From: Euptelea pleiosperma
Taxonomy: Eukaryota; Streptophyta; Magnoliopsida; Ranunculales; Eupteleaceae
Direction of reading: 5' to 3'
Assembly: GCA_035048495.1 (NCBI GenBank)
Contig: CM068540.1
Coordinates: 18,460,829-18,524,828 of the forward strand
DNA: 64,000 nucleotides
The first letter of the stretch is position 1. The number at the start of each line of letters is the position of its first letter. The notes under the pieces were generated by a model. The model had not been told where the DNA came from and did no database searches. It saw nothing but the letters and a program-made list of their open reading frames with translations. Positions 56,405 to 64,000 of the stretch are shown one piece after another. Both the position numbers and the translations under genes were made by a program.

Positions 56405-57677
56405 TTATGGGCATTTGGGTCCTCCCCTCTTGGTCTTCCAGTTATTGTAGCAAGGGCAGACCTGCTTGTTTCCGTATGTGCCGGGAGGCACGCACAAGCA
56501 CTTGGCGCAACACTTTTGGCAGAAGAACATGCATGGCTTCTTGTAAGCTGTGGCAGAGCATCTAGTTGTGCAACGAGGCGCGCATTCTGCATATAAACAC
56601 ACTATTGATGAGCCACGGTCTCCCGACCAAACCAAAAACACACACACGTGCGTTGGCACACATTATGTTACTCACCTTGAGGATGAAGGCTGCCCTGAGT
56701 GACACCAGACTGCAATTCAATAACCCAAAACAATTAGCCATGAAAACCTAGAGAGGACCAACTTTATGAATCAAATGAATCGATTGCTCACCATGGGAAG
56801 GTTGGCCGCTGGTTGTGGTTGTGCAGCTGGTGTGCTGGTAGCCTACAGACCCCAATGAACCACATATTAGTCTTCTTCCTTACATAGAACTTGATAATAC
56901 AAAAATACTATGGATGCCAAGTTGTTCACATTTTGGAACCACTTTTCAAAAAAAAAACCCCTAAATTTGGGGGTCAGGCTCAGGGGACCCCCATTTTTCA
57001 GACCCCTCTTGATGTTCATGTGCTCGGCTCAGCGCTGGCATCACTTTTGGGGGCGCTGACAACCACAGTTGGATTCGTGAAATCCACGGCCGAGCGCGTG
57101 AACACTGAGGGGTCAGAAAAAGGGGGTCCTCGGAGCCTGAGCCTTACAACAATGGCATATGTTAAAAGGGTGTGGAAACATTCTATCCACTGTTGAATGC
57201 TCCTTGAAAAACGTGTGTTTAATTTATAAAATATTTTTTTGAAAACATTGAAATAATGCGGTTTTCAATGGATATCCAACAGTGCTAACAATGTTCGCAT
57301 ACTTCTAAGTCTGCAAATTAGACCTTTCAAAAAATAAAAATAAAAATTGTAATTTAAAGAGTTAAAAGTGAAGTCAGAAAGGCATTTTTATAGTTTAGTG
57401 CCATGTGATTCGGACCCACTGACCCCTGAATATCCTTTCCACCCAGCTGTGAATCCACACCACAAATGGGCCTAGATCCATAGTTTTGCCAATCCATGAG
57501 CTCTATCATGAAGCCCATTATAGAGAAATGTCAAAATCAATGGCTAGGAATCACAAATCAATTTGATTTTTGGTGAGTAGGTTTGCCAAGAGGTGGGTAA
57601 ATCATTCTCGGGTCAATGGGCCCAAAGTGCACCATATGGCACCAAACAACCACATAGGAAACCCGTCCCAAGCTGTT

Positions 57678-57708
<31 letters not shown>

Positions 57709-57791
57709 CTTCAATAGCTTACCTGGTTTTCCACTAGTAAAACAAGCAATATAACAACGCAGAGCATCACAATGCCTAGTTGTTTAGCCAT
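56405..57791 (-). CDS. GASA/snakin family secreted cysteine-rich peptide
   Basis: Secreted peptide of the gibberellin-regulated GASA/snakin family, with roles in growth, redox balance or antimicrobial defence depending on the member. Four exons on the minus strand: 57791-57723, 56842-56792, 56709-56676, 56586-56405, all with GT-AG introns, joining to 111 aa. Exon 1 encodes a signal peptide (MAKQLGIVMLCVVILLVLLV). Exons 2 and 3 encode a short variable region rich in P, A and Q. Exon 4 carries the GASA domain beginning ECAPRCTTRC and ending GGPKCP, with all twelve conserved cysteines, including the CQKCCAKCLC core. Length and layout fit the family. Intron 1 (880 bp) holds a family B MITE, a family C-like MITE and a GA repeat. 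Which GASA subgroup it belongs to cannot be fixed by eye. Confidence 0.95.
56971..57143. mobile_element. MULE-type MITE, family B (GASA intron 1)
   Basis: Ends GGTCAGGCTCAGGGGACCCC and GGGGGTCCTCGGAGCCTGAG, inverted; CCACGGCCGAGCGCGTGAAC in the centre matches the other copies. No clear target duplication. Confidence 0.7.
57400..57635. mobile_element. Foldback MITE, family C-like (GASA intron 1)
   Basis: GTGCCATGTGATTCGGACCC and CACTGACCC at the left pair with GGGTCAATGGGCCC and CATATGGCAC at the right. Same subfamily as at 34090 and 60370. Confidence 0.55.
57679..57705 (+). repeat. (GA)n microsatellite in GASA intron 1
   Basis: GA run close to the exon 1 splice donor. Confidence 0.9.
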
Positions 57792-57901
57792 GGCTGAGTC
57801 TTCAGAGAACAAAAAACTACAAGAAAGAGCTGAGAAGCAAACCAGAGAGAGAGAGAGAGTTTAATGTGGAGAATTATAGTTTGGGAGAAGGAAGTTGGGG
57901 G

Positions 57902-57911
57902 CTATTTATAG
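57902..57911 (-). promoter_or_regulatory. TATA box of the GASA gene
   Basis: CTATAAATAG on the minus strand, about 110 bp upstream of the GASA start codon, with a GA-rich leader (57846-57861) between. This is a strong plant TATA box match. Confidence 0.8.
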
Positions 57912-60029
57912 GCCGTTGGTCACTTAATTTTTAAAATTTCATAAAGGAACTAGTGGTACATATCTGTATGCATGAAAAAATGACGCACTACGATAGTTCC
58001 GAAAGAGACATAAAGCAACCTCCAGTTTCTACAAATGACGACAACACCCCTTCTGTGCACGGACCACAAAACTAGGCAGTTTTCATGGAAAATGACCCAC
58101 GTTACCCCTTCCCCTAAGTCCAAAGGCTGAGGATCTTTCCATTATGAACACGTTATGAAGGTTTACAACCGAGAACCATGTTTTCTAGGGACTGTCTACA
58201 TCCTTAAGAAGCACATTAGTCACAAGCCTTTTGTAGGGGGGTCTTATATATCAGGTTCACCAATATCCCGACTGAAGCCGGTCCCGGTTATCCTGGTTCT
58301 GGGACTTTCTCTTTCAGGGTACACGACCCCGGAATCGATAGGACCCAAAAGTGAACTATAATAAGGTCTGGTTCAGGTACCAATAGAACTTGGAACCGAC
58401 GTGTATAATATTGTTCAGGATGTCAAATTTCCTCCCAATTTGAGTATGTAAGCCGTTATTTTATTTTATGTACACTTAAGAAAAAAAAAGATGAGTACCA
58501 CTACCAATGGAGATCATGGGTAATAAACGGTTTGGATTCTAGGATTACCTGTTTCAGTACTGGAACCAATTAGACTCGTCGGGATCTGGGGACACAAAAT
58601 TTCACACCAATTTTGGCTGATTTTTGGTGAGGATGATCTCCCTACCATATATCACCCCTACAAAAAATTAGCTCATTCTGAAATTTCTAACCCCATCAAA
58701 TGTGGGTTTCAAGTTAACGTTTAAAATTAGATGGTCCATAATTCTTCAACTTGTAAACTAGGCCACGAAGATGAGAATTTTTTGAATTTTTGTGAGAGTG
58801 ATCTCCTCACCATAGAGACCGTCCTCACCAAAAATCATCTTATTCCAAAACTTCTAATTTATAATTTTATATATTGGCCCTGGCCAATTTTTTGTGTGAA
58901 ATTTTGTATCAAAATTTGTCCCTTGATCCCGACCCTTAGACTCGAAAGCATCATATATAATAGGTTTTGGTTATGGGTACACTGGTAACCAAAGCGGAAC
59001 TGATCTCCATGACATGCACCTTGTGCCTTTTGGAGGTGGATAAGTACACCTTCCAATGAACCATTGCAAGCCGAACAACGAATATATAGCTCTTATGGAG
59101 GTAGCTAGTAACCTACTCAAAATAGACTTATATCTACAACCAAAGATACCCTAAATTTTCATTTCAACAGAAAATGTGGAATGAATGAAACATATTTTCT
59201 GTGGTACATTTGAACTTCTTCGAGAAACCATGTGTATACCACATGCGATGTTGGCTGCCATGTGCGCGGAGGTGCCATATTACTCGTGTACTTTATATAG
59301 GGGATAACTTATTCCAGACAATTACAAGAACGTACATTAGGGGCTCACTTGGTTATAGCTATGGCGAAATGGATTCTCAATCTAGAACCAATTCTACAAA
59401 AAACTTTTTTGGCAAAAGCATTTCTAAAAAGAAAATTATCGAATTTCTATGCAACATCCGGTTTCAAATTTGACTTTAAATATCATGAGGGTTGGAACTA
59501 ATGTAGATCCGAATCCAATTTCAACTTTTAATATCATAATCAATCCAGATTCGGAGATCCAGATCCAAATTCAACTTTAAATATCACCATCCATTCAAAT
59601 TTGGACCCAGGTCGGATTTGGGGTAGATTTGGATCCAAGACACATGATCCAAATTCGAACCACGACTCATATGAGAATATATGGATTCGACTCATACTTA
59701 GAATATTAGACGGTTTTTGTGAAATAATTTAATTGTGATAATTGAGTGGAAGTTTGCCTCATGTAGCTGATGCATTATCATGGCGATCAAAGCCTATTAT
59801 GCAGGACTGACTCTCTTCCTTGATCTCTTTTGATAGCTCCATATCAGTATATTAATCGGAGGAACGACATGGTGGCCAATGCTTTGCATTGGGCCGCCTG
59901 GTGCTTAAATTCTCAAACTGTTACATTCTCCACCAATATGGTCAGTGTAAATTTTTACTGCTATGCCATTTGGGGAACCCATTCCCCAACTGAGCATCAT
60001 TTTCATTTGTACATTTTGCTTTATTAGTA
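57912..60029. other. Gene-free stretch
   Basis: A diverged relative of the family G hairpin core lies at 58610-58840. A phrase like CCAAATTCAACTTTAAATATCA recurs between 59460 and 59600. A weak RNase H-like reading (YQYINRRNDMVANALHWAA) at 59835-59895 may be a retroelement scrap. No host gene recognised. Confidence 0.35.
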
Positions 60030-60385
60030 ACTAGTTGGTGGCCTGTGCCCACGGCACTCTCCGACAAAGCGTTTGCCAAAATCGGGTGTGAGTGGCTTAG
60101 ATCCACTATTCATTTGGGGTGATAAGATCTCGACCATCCTTTGTGAAGCCGATAAGAGGGGGGAATGCGTGACTTCTCTGTTTTGCTATATAGATGTCTA
60201 GTGGGTGGCCCATGCCCTCTGCACTCTCGTACAAAGCATTTCCCAAAATCAGGTGTGAGTGGTTGAGATCCATTGTCCATTTGGGGATAAGATCTCGGTC
60301 ATCCTTTGTGAAACCGATAAAATGGGTATAAGTAGGGAGACAATTTCCCTGTTAAATTTATGTAAGGGTTGAGTTGGGCCCACAG
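60030..60385 (-). repeat. Tandem Helitron-like units, reversed
   Basis: Two units reading in reverse: CTAGTTGGTGGCCTGTGCCC, GACAAAGCGTTTGCC, GGTGTGAGTGGCTTAG, then CTAGTGGGTGGCCCATGCCC and a second set, ending in AATTTATGTAAGGGTTGA. The layout mirrors 43016-43400, so the same two-unit block exists in both orientations. Confidence 0.65.
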
Positions 60386-60610
60386 ATCCATGCATGTTTG
60401 GTTCACCTCTTGGTAGGCCTATATACTAAAATTCATTTTAATTGGTGACTTCAAGTTGTTGGATTCAAACATTTTAATGGCAATTGTTCTGTCCATTGGA
60501 TTTTTTGGTTCCTAAATGAAACGGTTAAAAGATCACCAATCAAGCTGATTTTTGATGTATGGGTCCACCAAGAAGTTGGCCAAGCATCCAAAAGGTAAGT
60601 GAGCGAGCAA
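60386..60610. mobile_element. Foldback MITE, family C-like
   Basis: CCATGCATGTTTGGTTCACC with CTTGGTAGGCC at the left and GGGTCCACCAAGAAGTTGGCC at the right. Confidence 0.5.
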
Positions 60611-60651
60611 AGGTTAACATATAACTTGAGTATGTAAAAGGTTAACCAAAA

Positions 60652-61053
60652 GGGTCGGGCTCCAGGGGCCGGCCTTTTGTGACTGGCTCCCATTACAGGA
60701 CACAATTAATATGAGCCACGTGGCACACTCTTAGAGGACTCTGACCGTATGGATGTTTGGCCAATCCCTAGGTGGACCAACAAACCAAAAATCAGCTTGA
60801 TTAGTGATTTCAAACTTTTGAATCTTTGTACCTTAAATACTGCTCAAATTCCCACAGTTGAGATCAACCCATGAGAATAAGTCCAATCCAACGCCTAGAA
60901 ATCACTAATCAGGCTGATTTTTGGTTTCTAGGTCCACCTAGGGATTGACCAAGCATCCATACAGTCAGAGTCTTCTAAGAGTGTGCCACGTGGTTCATGT
61001 TGTGTCCTGTAACGGAAGCGGGTCACAAAAGGCCGGTCCCTGGAGCCCAACCC
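60652..61053. mobile_element. MULE-type MITE with family C core (402 bp)
   Basis: Outer ends GGGTCGGGCTCCAGGGGCCG and its inverse ending GGAGCCCAACCC. The 9-bp target duplication TAACCAAAA is exact (60643-60651 and 61054-61062). The inner part is a family C foldback (GAGCCACGTGGCACACTCTT ... GTGTGCCACGTGG), and pairing continues through the junctions (CATTACAGGACACAA / TTGTGTCCTGTAACGG). It is thus one long inverted repeat with arms of nearly 200 bp. Confidence 0.85.
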
Positions 61054-61062
61054 TAACCAAAA

Positions 61063-62399
61063 TTCAAATATATAAAAGTATTTGTTATTAAAAATCTTGC
61101 GTACTTATAATTTTTGCTCAGCACGGGGACAAACACTAGTTAACTTATATATCCGATCCAAAATTGGTTACGTAACATGTTTGAATCTGAGTCCGGTATC
61201 CAAAATTTTCGGATATTACCCGGTATACAGATTAGAATTTTCAACAATCCATTGACAACCCGTAGGTTCTAAAGCCCTCAACAGTCCATGTGCATGGCAT
61301 GTACTAGTACGGGGGGATGGTAAACCATCTTTCAGGTCTACTTGTACCTTAATTAATTCCATAGAGTAATAATATACAAGGGTATTCTAGTGAAAAGAAA
61401 GTTAGCTTCCATGAATGACCAGAGGTCAAATTCGTAATTCTGATAAAATTTGTAGGGACATGCAGTCCCAAAGCTCTATCTCATCCATGTGCTCTGCAAC
61501 CATGAGGGTGATAGGAGGGCGTTCACATGTGCTTTCACATGCCCCTCTTAGTTTGTATGGGACCCCCTGAACTTCCAGGACAAAACTTACGTAGCATGAG
61601 TGAATGAATCAACGTATAGGAACCATACAATATTCACTACTCACCCTTAGGAAGGTGGTTATCGTCTTCTTCCTCTTCTGTCTTTTTGTCTTCATAGGGG
61701 GGGTTGTAGGGACGCCTTTCTATCTATTCTATCTCTCGTGACAAATCTGGTAAAATCTCAACTCTTGTGACCCCTAATGATAAAAACTTACTCTCTTTTG
61801 TTGGCGTTATGTAGTAGTCTTGGAAATGCAAGAGAGATCTATAGTCTTAGTTTCTGTCCTAGCCGTTCAGTTCAACCACTAGAGTTTAACCTTGGGCATG
61901 ATAGGTTATCTCTCTCTCTCTCTCCCTCTCCCTCTCCGAGGGGGTGTTTGGTTACTTCTATAAGTTCATTCTCCAATGGATCAATCAATCAAAACTGTCA
62001 AAATAATAGGCCACCTCTTGGATTGGCTCCAACCCAAAATTTGCACTTAGAACACCCAAAACAATTCAATCTGTAGACTTCTTTTAGGTGGTCAAAATTA
62101 TACTTTGTAATCCCATTCTTCGGAAGTTTTTTGGACTAGTGTGCCGTTGTTTTTACCTTTATCATTGAGAGAGTTTTCCACGTTAATCTGTCTTCTCTTG
62201 TCCTACTCCGCTTTAATTATTTTGCTTCCATCACTATTTTTGCTATTATGTTCTTGTGTGATTTTTAATGCGCAATTTTTTTTCCTCACACCCACCCACA
62301 CAAGTGGGCCTAAATTAATACCTCTAACTAAAAGCAGTGCAGAATCAAGTGGACCCCTCAAGATTTTGTTCTAATTAAAATTTATTTCTTTTGGTAGAA
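61063..62399. other. Gene-free stretch
   Basis: CTCAGCACGGGGACAAACACTAGT at 61118-61140 (parts CACGGGGACAAA and CACTAGT) could be a Helitron 3' end without its 5' end. A CT run lies at 61909-61935. No gene recognised. Confidence 0.35.
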
Positions 62400-62730
62400 A
62401 CATAATTCTAGATTTAAATTCGCGTTTAATACACGAATTTTTCGAAGAAACATTTAATATGGCTGTATAAAATAAAAATTGTGAATTTTAAGATTAAACG
62501 AATAAAACAAGTATTATTTGCGTTTAGTACATGAATTTTACATTTTTTTTTAAATAAAAAAACGTATTCAATTTCCATATAAAATGAAAATTTTGAAAAA
62601 ATTGAGGCTTTTTAAAGCTAAACGAATATATCACTTCAACAACGACCAAATTTTTATATGCTGAAACCGAATTAAACTCAAAAAATTTCCCATTCTGAAT
62701 CTTTGCCATATGCCGAATTGCTAACTATGG
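62400..62730. mobile_element. MITE family E, reversed
   Basis: Right end GCATATGGCAAAG-type inverse reading TTTGCCATATGCCGAATTGC (start TTTGCCATATGCC) and CTAACTATGG, matching the left end of the copy at 49533. The AT-rich centre includes CGTTTAATACACGAATTTT. Target duplication not clear. Confidence 0.6.
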
Positions 62731-63727
62731 TTCAACCCGATGTCCTATCAGTTTTGATATCATGACTAATTCGTTGCTGCCAGTACATTGTTCAAATCAC
62801 CTGATCTGAACCACCATTACGAACTCATAATTCATTAATGCGAATTTTATCTTCACGTTTCCGCCATTGTTTGTCACTACCTCAAGATCTGTCCCAGCAA
62901 CAATACCACATGATATACGCAGCAGTAAAGATGATAACAAATGGAAGTGCATATCCAGGATTCAAGTATGCATGCCTACATTTTTCAGAAAGATGGACGC
63001 AAGTTCAGATATAGAGGATTTACTTTGAAAATTTCTTCTGTCGACAAACCTGCTGAAATTGATGATAAACTACAGATTCCAAAAGATAAATTTGTTGGTC
63101 GATCATTAAACAAGAACAAGGACATAAATCAGCTTGTGTAAAAAGTGAATGAAAATCTCCGACTTCAATCGTGCCATAAACCACAAAAGGCCAAATTGTG
63201 TGAAGAATAAGGATACAGTTCCGAGGAGGCAAAACCAGAATTGCCTAAACACGAGATCAAGTTTGTTCAAACTCAGGTGGTATGATACAAGAGCATCCAA
63301 GCTTCGATGTTCGTGTACTTCAGCAAATCAAACCTCTCACTGAAGATGCGAGTCTAAAAGAGAAAAAAAAGAAGTGCAAAAGCTTCAAGAGAACTTGCTG
63401 ACCTGCTCAAAAGGAAAGATTTCTTCCTAATCCCTTTGGCTAAGTTCTTAAACAAACGCCTGCGCAGAGAAATTGTGGAAGCAAAAAATTGAAGAAGACA
63501 GCTTAGGAAGAGAAACTATATTTATGCAGGCCATCCTCAAGGATACAAGTCAAGGAAGCTGCTCCAAATTCACCCCTGAAGTTCAGCAAATTAAACATTT
63601 GAAGTCTGCAGCGACTACTCAGGCTACCTGTTGCTGTGTGTTGTACCAGGAAATGATGATAATCTTATAAATGACCCATCCAAGATCACAGTTCCAATAA
63701 ACACAGGTGAAGTAAGTGTTTTCCCAG
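62731..63727. other. Unassigned, possible decayed coding DNA
   Basis: Several short plus-strand frames follow one another between 62941 and 63670 (for example SMHAYIFQKDGRKFRYRGF) and read like broken protein sequence, perhaps from a retrotransposon. I cannot name a family. The right part probably includes the 3' untranslated region of the minus-strand WD40 gene. Confidence 0.3.
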
Positions 63728-64000
63728 TTATGTGTTAAATTTCCACATCCTTATGAACTTGTTGTTGTGTGTGGTGATGACCTTCTTCATTCCGACAGCC
63801 AAACATGTGATAGGAGATCGTATGTGTTTTGGAATACTATCAATGCGAGCATCTTCTGAGAGCCTTCTAGCTTTCATCTTTCCAATGGCACCATATCTGT
63901 TTTCAGAGGAAGCTCTTCCCATGGTCGTTTCATCTATAACAGAGCTAGAAAGAATTTCGCCTGTGTCCTGGTTTAAAACTCGTAACACACCATCTATCCC
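63728..64000 (-). CDS. WD40-repeat protein, C-terminal end (partial)
   Basis: The last 90 codons of a minus-strand gene that continues past the right edge. The frame is open to the window end (IDGVLRVLNQDTGEI) and stops at 63728. It has two WD40-like blade pieces, DGVLRVLNQDTG and SPITCLAVGMKKVITTHNN followed by FIRMWKF, and a basic loop between (KARRLSEDARIDSIPKHIR). WD40 proteins are beta-propeller scaffolds. The C-terminal phrase recalls plant F-box/WD40 proteins, but the N-terminal F-box would lie outside the window, so this is only a suggestion. Confidence 0.75.
   Translation of the reverse strand, partial: GIDGVLRVLNQDTGEILSSSVIDETTMGRASSENRYGAIGKMKARRLSEDARIDSIPKHIRSPITCLAVGMKKVITTHNNKFIRMWKFNT

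Noticed and set aside
56353..56592. Alternative 79-codon minus-strand frame over GASA exon 4
   Set aside because: It is the shifted frame of the GASA exon; the spliced frame with twelve cysteines is the real one.
59835..59895. RNase H-like peptide YQYINRRNDMVANALHW
   Set aside because: Too short and isolated to assign to a retroelement family; kept only as a remark on the gap.

Overview
The window is nuclear DNA of a flowering plant. The evidence is spliced genes with GT-AG introns, plant-specific families (a GRAS regulator, a DYW-type PPR protein, a GASA/snakin peptide, a long plant purple acid phosphatase), AT-rich introns and a dense load of small plant transposons. The species cannot be named from the sequence; nothing looks grass-like, bacterial or organellar.

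Layout. 1-6.3 kb: a 60-bp tandem array, a TRIM-like LTR structure with three LTR copies, and two nested hAT elements (one inserted inside its relative, both with 8-bp target duplications). 6.6-8.0 kb (minus): an intact SCL3-type GRAS gene. 8.9-25.9 kb: no host gene recognised; MITEs, simple repeats and a Ty1-copia fossil split by about 4.5 kb of inserted DNA. 26.3-35.9 kb (plus): a 13-exon purple acid phosphatase gene whose introns hold MITEs, a tRNA-derived SINE with a 13-bp target duplication, and tandem Helitron-like units. 38.9-40.9 kb (minus): a single-exon PPR gene whose DYW domain is put out of frame by one base, and whose longest ORF begins inside a MITE. 41.4-48.4 kb: two LINE remnants, more Helitron-like units and copy 1 of a small uncharacterised gene. 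48.5-53.9 kb: a tandem duplication of about 2.7 kb carrying copies 2 and 3 of that gene. 56.4-57.8 kb (minus): a four-exon GASA gene. 57.9-63.7 kb: MITEs and unassigned DNA. 63.7-64.0 kb (minus): the C-terminal end of a WD40 protein running off the right edge.

The host genes are single, independently transcribed plant genes with no sign of acting in one pathway. The most unusual content is the triplicated 100-103 aa gene, whose three copies differ only by in-frame indels and each keep a TATA-like box about 100 bp upstream, together with MITE families whose target duplications, nesting and matching empty sites allow the order of events to be read. In the same array one MITE insertion predates the triplication and two others postdate it. 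Splice sites, target duplications and substitution counts were worked out by eye from the sequence.
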